From an uncultured Eubacteriales bacterium (GTDB taxonomy: Bacteria; Bacillota; Clostridia; Oscillospirales; CAG-272), in contig USPP01000126.1 in NCBI GenBank assembly GCA_900556615.1, positions 1 to 5,714 on the forward strand: 5,714 bases of DNA. The letters are read 5' to 3'. The number at the start of each line of letters is the position of its first letter. The first letter of the stretch is position 1. This document shows positions 1 to 4,718 of this stretch, piece after piece. The notes beneath the pieces were generated by a model that saw nothing but the letters and a program-made list of their open reading frames with translations, had not been told where the DNA came from and did no database searches. Made by a program: the position numbers and the translations under genes.

Positions 1-508
1 CGTCCTCGTCCTCTCCGATGGTTACGTTTACAACTGTGCCGTCTTTCTTCGCAATCACACCGTGCATTGCCATCGGAAGGGCAACCCACTGATATTTCTT
101 AATTCCGCCGTAATAATGGGTTTTGAACATGCCGAAACCGCTGTCCTCATAGAGCGGATTTTGTTTAAGATCCAGCCGCGGTGAATCGATATGAGCTGCC
201 ATAATATAGGCACCCTTTTCAAGCGATTCTTCGCCTATTTTAAAAATTACCAGTTGTTTTCCACGGTTATTATAATAGTATTTTCCCCCCTCGGAAAGCT
301 CATCACCAAAGCTATATTCGGTATAACCCTTGCGTTTCGCCATAGCCACCGCATATTTTACGGCTTCCCGTTCTGTCTTTGCATTGTCGAGAAAAAGCTT
401 ATAGCTCTCGGCATAAGCAAAGGAGCGCTCAAGTTCATCCTCTGTTATCGAATCAAAAGCGCTCTTATTTTTGTACTCAAGTTCTTTTTTTAAATCCTTT
501 GCATTCAT
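1..508 (-). CDS. M18-family zinc aminopeptidase, N-terminal part (runs off the left edge)
   Basis: The first 169 residues are present; the rest lies beyond the left edge, so the frame has no stop here. The strongest family signal is residues 104-120, AAHIDSPRLDLKQNPLY, followed by KTHYYGGIKKYQW at 129-141. This pattern is typical of M18 (aspartyl aminopeptidase / aminopeptidase I) enzymes, where the His of the H-x-D motif (H106, D108) begins the co-catalytic metal site. M18 enzymes are cytoplasmic peptidases that remove N-terminal, often acidic or neutral, residues from peptides. No signal peptide is visible. The start ATG at 508 follows an AGAGGAGA ribosome binding site at a good distance. 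The gene begins 38 bases after the stop of the lytic transglycosylase gene on the same strand, so it may be cotranscribed. A TATAAT-like box lies in that gap but has no convincing -35. The family is seen directly from motifs; substrate preference is unknown. Confidence 0.92.
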   Translation of the reverse strand, partial: MNAKDLKKELEYKNKSAFDSITEDELERSFAYAESYKLFLDNAKTEREAVKYAVAMAKRKGYTEYSFGDELSEGGKYYYNNRGKQLVIFKIGEESLEKGAYIMAAHIDSPRLDLKQNPLYEDSGFGMFKTHYYGGIKKYQWVALPMAMHGVIAKKDGTVVNVTIGEDED

Positions 509-545
509 ATTACGTCTCCTCTAATCAATAATTATAAGCATTCTG

Positions 546-1130
546 TTAAAAACCATATATTTTTTTATAGGATTCAGCTGCACATCGTACCTTCTTTACA
601 TATCCCTTTGTTTCTCGGTAGGGGATATCGGAGAGCCTGCCTTGATCCGAATATCGTTCGTCATTGAGCCACCTATCCACGGCGCTCTCACCTGCGTTAT
701 AAGCGGCATAAGCAGTATCCCAACATCCGTATTTCTCAAAGAGCTTTGACAGCAGATACACGCCGCAGCATATATTCATTCCGGGATCAAAGATCGCATT
801 CTCATCCGGAATACGCTGAAGCTCCTCGGCAATTTCCTTATAGGTTTGAGGCATGAGCTGCATAAGTCCGCAGGCACCGGCTCTTGAGACGGCGGCAGAA
901 TCAAAACGGCTTTCGACAAGTATAACCGCATAGACAATTTCTTTCGGGACATGATAAAGCTCGGAATAATAGTCAACATATTTTGTATATTCGACAGGAT
1001 GTATTCTTCTGTCTATAAGACGGAATGCCGCTGTTGCTCCGAAAAACACTGCCGTTATCATCAATACGGCAAGGACAAAGGAAAAAATTTTTCTTATTCT
1101 TCTTTTAGAACATCCCTTATAAGCCTTCAC
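546..1130 (-). CDS. Membrane-anchored soluble-lytic-transglycosylase-type murein hydrolase (GH23)
   Basis: A 194-residue protein. A basic N-terminus (KRRIRK, 9-14) precedes one hydrophobic helix at about 15-37, a signal anchor that would place the rest outside the membrane. The catalytic domain spans about 50-194: ILVESRF (70-76) holds the expected catalytic Glu73, then GLMQLMP (88-94), AYNAG (143-147) and ETKGYVKKV (173-181). These are the hallmark motifs of the Slt70/GH23 lytic transglycosylase fold, which cleaves the MurNAc-GlcNAc bond of peptidoglycan with formation of 1,6-anhydro-MurNAc. The start is GTG at 1130, overlapping the coaE stop by four bases (GTGA). No Shine-Dalgarno lies at normal spacing and the next Met is inside the membrane helix, so translation is probably coupled to coaE. 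Length fits compact single-domain family members. A role in growth or septal wall turnover is an inference. Confidence 0.93.
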   Translation of the reverse strand: MKAYKGCSKRRIRKIFSFVLAVLMITAVFFGATAAFRLIDRRIHPVEYTKYVDYYSELYHVPKEIVYAVILVESRFDSAAVSRAGACGLMQLMPQTYKEIAEELQRIPDENAIFDPGMNICCGVYLLSKLFEKYGCWDTAYAAYNAGESAVDRWLNDERYSDQGRLSDIPYRETKGYVKKVRCAAESYKKIYGF

Positions 1131-1741
1131 CGCTTATCTGCGGAAATTCTCCGCAGAGTTCCGACAAGACGTCTGGTATCATTCCAGATATTTCCTTCAT
1201 TTGCGGAGGAATTATCAAGAACATAGTCGGATTTTGATTCATAGTACGAATTAGATTTCTGCTTCTGAAGTCTGCTTATTGCCACTTCCTCTGAAATACC
1301 GTCCCTCTTCATAACGCGGGCAATCTGCGTCTCTCTATTGGCAGTTACCGATACAACCTTGTTACATAATTTATCAAAGCCGCTTTCAAACAGCATCGGT
1401 GCATCGATTACAACGATCGGCTCCCCGTCTTTTTCTCTGTCCGAAATCCATTTTCGCGTAATTTTCATGATATGAAAGAAGGCAATTGAGTTGAGTTTTT
1501 CGTATTTTTCTTTATCGGGAAAAGCGGTATTAAAAAGCACTTTTCTGTCAATTTCCCCTTCGGCGTCGAGTATATCTTTACCAAAATACGAGACAAGATC
1601 CGTATAACACTCTTCCCCTTTTTTATACACATCTCTGCACACCTTATCGGTATCAAGACATGGGATACCGGAATCTTTGAATATATCCGAAATATATCCC
1701 TTTCCGCTTCCTGTACTTCCTGTAAGTCCTACTGTAAGCAT
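1127..1741 (-). CDS. coaE: Dephospho-CoA kinase
   Basis: A 204-residue cytoplasmic P-loop kinase that phosphorylates the 3'-OH of dephospho-CoA with ATP, the last step of coenzyme A synthesis. Visible motifs are the Walker A loop GSTGSGKG (8-15) right after VGLT, the DTD pair at 30-32, VIDAPMLFES (111-120) corresponding to the conserved D-x-P-L-L-F-E segment, and ARVMKRDGISEEVAISR (141-157), the lid region with its Arg residues. Length is typical of CoaE. One oddity: Walker A ends in GKG, not the usual GKS/T. The start chosen is ATG at 1741, five bases after AGGAGG; a GTG two codons upstream lies within the Shine-Dalgarno itself and is unlikely. It overlaps the downstream lytic transglycosylase gene by four bases. 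Upstream, a 68-base stretch separates it from a MITE-like element. Confidence 0.95.
   Translation of the reverse strand: MLTVGLTGSTGSGKGYISDIFKDSGIPCLDTDKVCRDVYKKGEECYTDLVSYFGKDILDAEGEIDRKVLFNTAFPDKEKYEKLNSIAFFHIMKITRKWISDREKDGEPIVVIDAPMLFESGFDKLCNKVVSVTANRETQIARVMKRDGISEEVAISRLQKQKSNSYYESKSDYVLDNSSANEGNIWNDTRRLVGTLRRISADKR
1137..1157 (-). promoter_or_regulatory. Hairpin over the translation initiation region of the lytic transglycosylase gene
   Basis: A perfect inverted repeat with 8-base arms (TCTGCGGA / TCCGCAGA) around a 5-base loop lies in the last codons of coaE and ends six bases before the GTG start of the lytic transglycosylase gene. It contains the only GGAG in the vicinity. Folded in mRNA it would occlude the initiation region, and a ribosome finishing coaE would open it. 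The repeat is seen directly; a coupling role is inferred. It also encodes ordinary CoaE residues (LRRISA), so chance cannot be excluded. Confidence 0.4.
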
Positions 1742-1744
1742 ATA

Positions 1745-1752
1745 CACCTCCT
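1745..1752 (-). promoter_or_regulatory. Ribosome binding site of coaE that decides its start
   Basis: AGGAGGTG on the minus strand matches the anti-Shine-Dalgarno almost perfectly and sits five bases (counted from AGGAGG) before ATG 1741. It excludes the in-frame GTG at 1747-1745, which overlaps the site itself. Confidence 0.85.
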
Positions 1753-1809
1753 GAAACTCCGACGGAACCTGGTTTCATTGCCGTCTGACAGTAAGTTTTT
1801 TGAAAGAAA

Positions 1810-1831
1810 CTTTAAGGCAATACAGCACAAT
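1810..1831 (+). repeat. Left terminal inverted repeat of the MITE-like element
   Basis: Begins CTTTAAGGCAATACAGC and ends CAAT. It pairs with the repeat at 1972-1993 with three mismatches. The TAA stop of the element-spanning small frame (1814-1812 on the minus strand) lies in it. Confidence 0.65.
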
Positions 1832-1988
1832 GCACAGCTAACGCCTTTATTGCGCATATGCTTGCCTCTATTCCGTCATACCTCACAAATTTCTTCGGCA
1901 GAGGGGGCACTCTTGCCTCCTCAATTTGTATTGTCTGGCGAAAAATCTGGCGACACAACTGCACAACAATTATTGGGCGGTATTGCAT
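1812..1988 (-). CDS. Possible 58-residue small protein spanning the MITE-like element
   Basis: One frame is open from terminal repeat to terminal repeat: ATG at 1988 overlaps the oxidoreductase stop by one base (TAATG), and the TAA lies in the other repeat. The product would begin MQYRPIIVVQLCRQIF and end ALAVHCAVLP, with a basic, Pro-containing middle (VPPLPKKFVRYDG, 27-39). I recognise no domain or membrane helix. The ATG has no Shine-Dalgarno, so it would rely on coupling to the gene before it. A better-equipped internal start exists: GTG at 1910, five bases after AGGAGG at 1921-1916, giving 32 residues. The plus strand of the element is also open over its whole length, which weakens the case for selection on this frame. 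Codon conservation among copies would be needed; I treat it as a candidate. Confidence 0.25.
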   Translation of the reverse strand: MQYRPIIVVQLCRQIFRQTIQIEEARVPPLPKKFVRYDGIEASICAIKALAVHCAVLP

Positions 1989-1993
1989 TAAAG
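1972..1993 (-). repeat. Right terminal inverted repeat of the MITE-like element
   Basis: Read on the minus strand it begins CTTTAATGCAATACCGC and ends CAAT, matching the left repeat at 19 of 22 positions. Its CTTTAA encodes the last Leu codon and the stop of the oxidoreductase, and its TAATG also gives the start of the small frame. Confidence 0.65.
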
Positions 1994-3112
1994 CTTTTCT
2001 ATCCGTCCTTCGTTCTCGGCAGAAAGATAAGCCTTTTCCATAACAAGCTGAACATATGCACCGTCATCAAATGAAGGCGATGGCACTGTATTGCTGTATA
2101 CGGCAGATAAAAAACTATGCATAGAGCAAATATGCCCCATAAGCCACCCCGTAGGGGCCTTGCTTCCGGGAAAAATTCCACATGGCTCGGGAAAACGCCC
2201 GACACATTCGATCATTGTAAATCCGCGTTCCCCTCCGAGCGTTCCTCCGGCTTTTCTTCCGTCATAAAAACCAAGATAGTTAGGCTGCATAAGTGAATAT
2301 TTTATTGCCCCCTTGTCACCGAATATCTCAAATCCAAGATCGTCATTTGTACCGAAAGCAAGCTTGTTAGCCTCAATTGTTCCCACTGCACCGCATTTAA
2401 GAAGCGCCGTCATATAAAAAGCTTCATCGGCGTTTGTCTGCCACGGAGAGCCGTCGATTCCCAATCGAAGCTTATGCGCGATCTGTGTTCTCCCCGAAAC
2501 CTCGGAGAAATCTCCACACAGGTATCGTATCAAATCGATTGCATGAGAGCCAAGATCAAAAAGTACACCGCCCCCGCAGATATCACGATTCTGCTTCCAA
2601 CCGGCATTTTTATTTAACTCTGTACAGCTTGCATGAAGATATGCGCAGCGGAAAGAAACGATATTTCCGAGAAGCCCGGAATCAATAAGCTCTTTTGCTC
2701 TCATCACACCGGACATAAAGCGATAATTGAAAACGATCTGAGCTATAACGCCTTTCTCTGAGGCAAGGGCGGCAAGCTCTGATGCCTCGGCATAGCTAAT
2801 CGCGAGAGGCTTTTCACAATATATATGTTTGCCGGCAAGTATCGCTTTTTTTGCCGTACAATAATGCATACTGTTAGGAGTACATATATCAATTATGTCG
2901 ATATCAGGAGAATATATGAGTTCATTTTCATCTGTAACGGCCTTGCCGAGTCGATATCTCTCGGCGGCATCTGCTGCGGTTTCGGAGTGAGCAGTACATA
3001 CGCCGGTTATTTTTGCATAAACTCCGTCCGGTCTAAAAAAATACCGCATATTTTCGACTGCATACGCGTGGGTTTTTCCCATAGAGCCGAATCCGATAAG
3101 ACCTATATTCAT
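1988..3112 (-). CDS. Gfo/Idh/MocA-family NAD(P)-dependent oxidoreductase
   Basis: A 374-residue cytoplasmic enzyme. The N-terminal Rossmann domain starts at MNIGLIGFGSMGKTHA, with the dinucleotide-binding G-x-G-x-x-G at residues 7-12. The family signature E-K-P is at 100-102, Lys101 being the conserved active-site lysine. The second conserved motif, GGGVLFDLGSHAIDL (180-194), carries Asp186 and His190. Members oxidise or reduce hydroxyl groups of sugars, inositols and related polyols; the substrate cannot be told from sequence. The start chosen is ATG 3112: it gives the Rossmann strand directly and follows GGAG by nine bases. Upstream in-frame TTG and ATG codons would add up to 17 residues without homology. 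The last Leu codon and TAA stop lie in the terminal repeat of the MITE-like element, so the original C-terminus may have differed slightly. It is the first gene after the promoter at 3229-3200. Confidence 0.93.
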   Translation of the reverse strand: MNIGLIGFGSMGKTHAYAVENMRYFFRPDGVYAKITGVCTAHSETAADAAERYRLGKAVTDENELIYSPDIDIIDICTPNSMHYCTAKKAILAGKHIYCEKPLAISYAEASELAALASEKGVIAQIVFNYRFMSGVMRAKELIDSGLLGNIVSFRCAYLHASCTELNKNAGWKQNRDICGGGVLFDLGSHAIDLIRYLCGDFSEVSGRTQIAHKLRLGIDGSPWQTNADEAFYMTALLKCGAVGTIEANKLAFGTNDDLGFEIFGDKGAIKYSLMQPNYLGFYDGRKAGGTLGGERGFTMIECVGRFPEPCGIFPGSKAPTGWLMGHICSMHSFLSAVYSNTVPSPSFDDGAYVQLVMEKAYLSAENEGRIEKL

Positions 3113-3144
3113 ATCCTCATTCTCCATATTATTATACATTCTGA

Positions 3145-3165
3145 ACCAAACGTTTATTACCAAAC
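3145..3165. promoter_or_regulatory. Direct repeats and AAACGTTT palindrome in the leader of the oxidoreductase gene
   Basis: ACCAAAC occurs twice, 14 bases apart (3145-3151 and 3159-3165), and the palindrome AAACGTTT (3148-3155) overlaps the first copy. A CG-centred palindrome downstream of a promoter recalls LacI/CcpA-type operators, but flanking bases do not match a full cre consensus. The repeats are seen; regulator binding is speculation. Confidence 0.25.
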
Positions 3166-3175
3166 CTGATAAAAG

Positions 3176-3191
3176 ATAAATATATATTTAT
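3176..3191. promoter_or_regulatory. Perfect 16-bp AT-only palindrome just after the predicted transcription start
   Basis: ATAAATATATATTTAT reads identically on both strands and begins a few bases downstream of the expected start point of the minus-strand promoter. It could be a repressor site or a 5' mRNA hairpin. AT-only palindromes arise easily in such DNA, so confidence is low. Confidence 0.25.
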
Positions 3192-3199
3192 TCCACGAT

Positions 3200-3229
3200 A
3201 TTATATCACAATTTTACCTTTGTTGTCAA
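3200..3229 (-). promoter_or_regulatory. Sigma-A promoter for the oxidoreductase gene and probably the genes after it
   Basis: On the minus strand there is a perfect -35 TTGACA (3229-3224), an 18-base spacer and a perfect extended -10 TGATATAAT (3208-3200). The start point is expected near 3193, giving a leader of about 80 bases. No other good promoter was found before coaE, the lytic transglycosylase or the aminopeptidase. Confidence 0.85.
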
Positions 3230-3525
3230 TAAGCAGGTATTTTACTTATTAAAACAAACTGTATATTTTCAGTAAAACATCATGAAATTAAAAGAAACAG
3301 AATAATAAAAAGTCATAATTCTTTTCGTGATTAGCGCGGATAGATCAAAGCGAACCTTCTAAGAAATAGAGCGCGCTTGAGTCAGCCAAAATTCCGTATG
3401 CTTTCAAAAAACGGCGTTTTTCAAACTAAAACCGACATAGAAATATGATTAAATGCGGATATGTGCCTTCGTTTGTTTTATAAAATCATTGTAAAATAAG
3501 AATTTATAGTTTTTTTTTAAAAGTA
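3230..3525. other. AT-rich divergent intergenic region without a gene
   Basis: This stretch separates the minus-strand oxidoreductase promoter from the plus-strand tRNA promoter. All frames are short and lack ribosome binding sites. The only structure seen is a small hairpin, AAAAAC-GGC-GTTTTT, at 3407-3421, followed by no further T-run; it may be a remnant terminator. A run of T precedes the tRNA promoter at 3511-3518 and could act as an UP-like or bent element. Nothing else stands out. Confidence 0.6.
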
Positions 3526-3554
3526 TTGACAAATCTCCGATTATCTGATATAAT
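3526..3554 (+). promoter_or_regulatory. Sigma-A promoter of the tRNA-Thr gene
   Basis: A perfect TTGACA (3526-3531), 17-base spacer and perfect TATAAT (3549-3554) with an upstream TG (extended -10, TGATATAAT). The start is expected near 3561, about 18 bases before the mature tRNA. Such a full-consensus promoter fits a stable RNA gene. Confidence 0.92.
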
Positions 3555-3578
3555 AAAACACGTTGGTTTGATTCACTT

Positions 3579-3654
3579 GCTGCTATGGCTCAGTTGGTAG
3601 AGCACATCCTTGGTAAGGATGAGGTCATCAGTTCGATTCTGATTAGCAGCTCCA
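3579..3654 (+). tRNA. tRNA-Thr, anticodon GGT
   Basis: A complete 76-base cloverleaf. The acceptor arms GCTGCTA (3579-3585) and TAGCAGC (3644-3650) pair perfectly. The D arm has GCTC/GAGC around AGTTGGTA. The anticodon stem CATCC/GGATG encloses the loop TTGGTAA, with anticodon GGT at 3612-3614, reading ACC (and ACU by wobble). The T arm is ATCAG/CTGAT around TTCGATT. The discriminator base is T and CCA is encoded. It stands alone as a one-gene unit with its own promoter and terminator. Confidence 0.97.
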
Positions 3655-3655
3655 T

Positions 3656-3695
3656 AAAAATCTCTTTTGCCTACCAAGTCAAGAGAGATTTTTTT
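3656..3695 (+). terminator. Rho-independent terminator of tRNA-Thr
   Basis: A 14-bp stem (AAAAATCTCTTTTG at 3656-3669 with CAAGAGAGATTTTT at 3680-3693, one G-U pair) with a 10-base loop starts two bases after CCA and ends in a run of seven T. The A-run on the other arm means it could also stop minus-strand transcription coming from the right. Confidence 0.9.
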
Positions 3696-4256
3696 ATGTT
3701 TTTCGGAAAAATAGGCAGAAATGTCACAAAATAAGGGCATTAGGGCATCGGCGTGGCTATCAAGGCTGCATCGACGCCCTTTTTGCGTTTAGCGGATGTA
3801 GATATAGCAATTGTAAAAGTGGTTAGCATCTTCCCGTTAAGAAAGACTGTCACGGCACGACACTGCATAACAGAGTATCGTAAAAGCAACTGCGCAAATC
3901 GAATGCAGATCATAAATCTGCCGTCCTCTAAAAAGGTGTTCGGTAGAGATTTGTTGTTACAACGAAAATCCTAGAAATACTGCTGTGCGGGAGCAAGGCA
4001 CTTTTCTATCCTGTTTGCCCATAACGTCCCGGCGTTCGGCAGAGGTTCCGATTCATTTTCGCTATCTAGCTTTCCTATTCATAAAAGCCTTTATAATTTT
4101 GCCTACAGCGGTCATACACAGCCATTCTTAACCGCGCTTGTTTACTCAACTACTGTTTTTGTTGCTTACTTTTTATATTTTATTTTTATTACAGAAACTC
4201 ATCCTTAAATTATTTCAATAATACGCTTATAATATATGGATGAACAGTTCAAAAAG
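3696..4256. other. Long intergenic stretch between tRNA-Thr and a converging operon; no recognisable gene
   Basis: No frame here has a convincing domain. Between 3740 and 3974 both strands stay open: a plus-strand frame from GTG 3753 (73 codons, no ribosome binding site) and a minus-strand frame of 57 codons from ATG 3913, ten bases after AGAGGA. I recognise neither product. Other structure: a terminator-like GC stem GGGCATCG/CGACGCCC (3743-3750 and 3772-3779, one mismatch) followed by five T; a perfect GCAGAT/ATCTGC hairpin at 3905-3921; an imperfect repeat of GGTGTTCGGTAGAG at 3938-3951 and 4032-4045; and a pyrimidine-rich AT stretch at about 4140-4195. It could be the decayed edge of an insertion at the tRNA, but no integrase or repeated tRNA end is visible in the window. 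Confidence 0.5.
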
Positions 4257-4287
4257 CAAAAAAAGGCACCACCGTAGCAATGCCTTT
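4257..4287 (-). terminator. Rho-independent terminator with a UACG tetraloop
   Basis: On the minus strand AAAGGCATTGC pairs with GTGGTGCCTTT (11 bp including three G-U pairs) around the loop TACG, which with its closing C-G pair makes the very stable C(UACG)G tetraloop. The 3' arm runs into seven T in total. It begins 18 bases after the stop of the small membrane protein gene and ends the histidine kinase operon. Confidence 0.88.
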
Positions 4288-4305
4288 AAAGTCACAAGAT
4301 ATGTT

Positions 4306-4716
4306 TTATCTCATCAGTTCATTTGTCAATCGGATAATTTCCGGCGCAATGCGCTCCCGCTCTTTTTGAGTAATGCGATTGTAGATGGGATATGCAAATG
4401 CAATGAGAATCATCCCTGTTACGCCAAGTACAATGCCGATAGGCATAGCAAAGTTTGAATACGAGCCAAGAATTTCACGAAACTCGGTCATAATCAAACT
4501 CATACCCGTCCCCATAATCAGCGTACCAATAATACCGATTATCAATGCAGCCATAGTTCCTTTTTTGGCGACACTTGCATCAAGTCTGCGAAGCTGCTCC
4601 ATTTTGTCAAGTTCCGTTTCTTGTGGTGCCACATAACGCTCACGAATTTTCTTTATTTCCTCCTGCTCTTTTGCAGAGTAGGTATAGCTAAATGTTTTCT
4701 TATCTTTGTTCTCCAT
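4306..4716 (-). CDS. Small two-helix membrane protein of unknown function, last gene of the histidine kinase operon
   Basis: A 136-residue protein. The N-terminal 52 residues are highly charged and probably helical (YSAKEQEEIKKIRERY at 13-28, LDKMEQLRRLDASVAKK at 36-52). Two hydrophobic helices follow at about 53-76 and 88-111, and a short basic tail (NRITQKERERIAPEIIRL, 113-130). Both termini are probably cytoplasmic. I cannot assign a characterised domain. The ATG at 4716 lies two bases after the stop of the upstream membrane protein gene; its Shine-Dalgarno GAGGAG forms the last codons of that gene, with eight bases to the start. Such tight spacing says the two proteins are made together and may form a complex. 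A terminator follows directly. A role as a small subunit or signalling accessory for the neighbouring kinase is inferred from context only. Confidence 0.85.
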   Translation of the reverse strand: MENKDKKTFSYTYSAKEQEEIKKIRERYVAPQETELDKMEQLRRLDASVAKKGTMAALIIGIIGTLIMGTGMSLIMTEFREILGSYSNFAMPIGIVLGVTGMILIAFAYPIYNRITQKERERIAPEIIRLTNELMR

Positions 4717-4718
4717 CC

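Larger units (their letters stand above)
1810..1993. mobile_element. MITE-like element with imperfect 22-bp terminal inverted repeats
   Basis: About 184 bases bounded by inverted repeats that match at 19 of 22 positions: CTTTAA, one mismatch, GCAATAC, one mismatch, GC, one mismatch, CAAT. It has no transposase. At its centre is a 9-bp hairpin (GAGGGGGCA, loop CTCT, TGCCTCCTC; one G-T pair) at 1901-1922. A direct repeat TCTGGCGA occurs twice, at 1934-1941 and 1946-1953. Size, terminal repeats and lack of transposase fit a nonautonomous miniature inverted-repeat element. The right repeat overlaps the 3' end of the oxidoreductase gene and contains its TAA stop. TTAA occurs at both ends (1812-1815 and 1988-1991) and could be part of the repeat or a target duplication; I cannot tell. 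It lies inside a minus-strand gene series, so it is probably transcribed and could fold as a long stem. An alternative is a noncoding RNA or intergenic repeat family. Confidence 0.6.

Noticed and set aside
191..493. 100-codon plus-strand frame
   Set aside because: It lies antisense to the M18 aminopeptidase, whose motifs are clear; no Shine-Dalgarno and no domain.
509..545. TATAAT-like box between the lytic transglycosylase and aminopeptidase genes
   Set aside because: No acceptable -35 at 16-18 bases and no extended -10, so an independent promoter is not supported.
1761..1785. Inverted repeat GACGG/CCGTC upstream of coaE as a riboswitch or attenuator
   Set aside because: Only five pairs around a 15-base loop and no conserved riboswitch core recognised.
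1778..2074. 98-codon plus-strand open frame over the MITE-like element and the oxidoreductase end
   Set aside because: It runs antisense through the real oxidoreductase end, has no ribosome binding site and no recognisable domain; its openness comes from the element's composition.
3407..3421. Hairpin AAAAAC-GGC-GTTTTT as a terminator
   Set aside because: Six-pair, mostly A-T stem with a three-base loop and no gene ending near it on either strand; too weak to list as a terminator.
3753..3974. 73-codon plus-strand frame starting with GTG
   Set aside because: No ribosome binding site and no recognised family; reported only as part of the unexplained stretch.
1893..4046. Shared 11-mer TTCGGCAGAGG in the MITE-like element (1893-1903) and in the region after the tRNA (4036-4046)
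   Set aside because: Several 11-base matches are expected by chance in a window this size, and the flanks do not match.
4205..4233. Possible plus-strand promoter (TTAAAT, 17 bases, TATAAT)
   Set aside because: The -35 is poor, and it would transcribe only antisense into the small membrane protein gene. A 13-codon frame after it has no Shine-Dalgarno.
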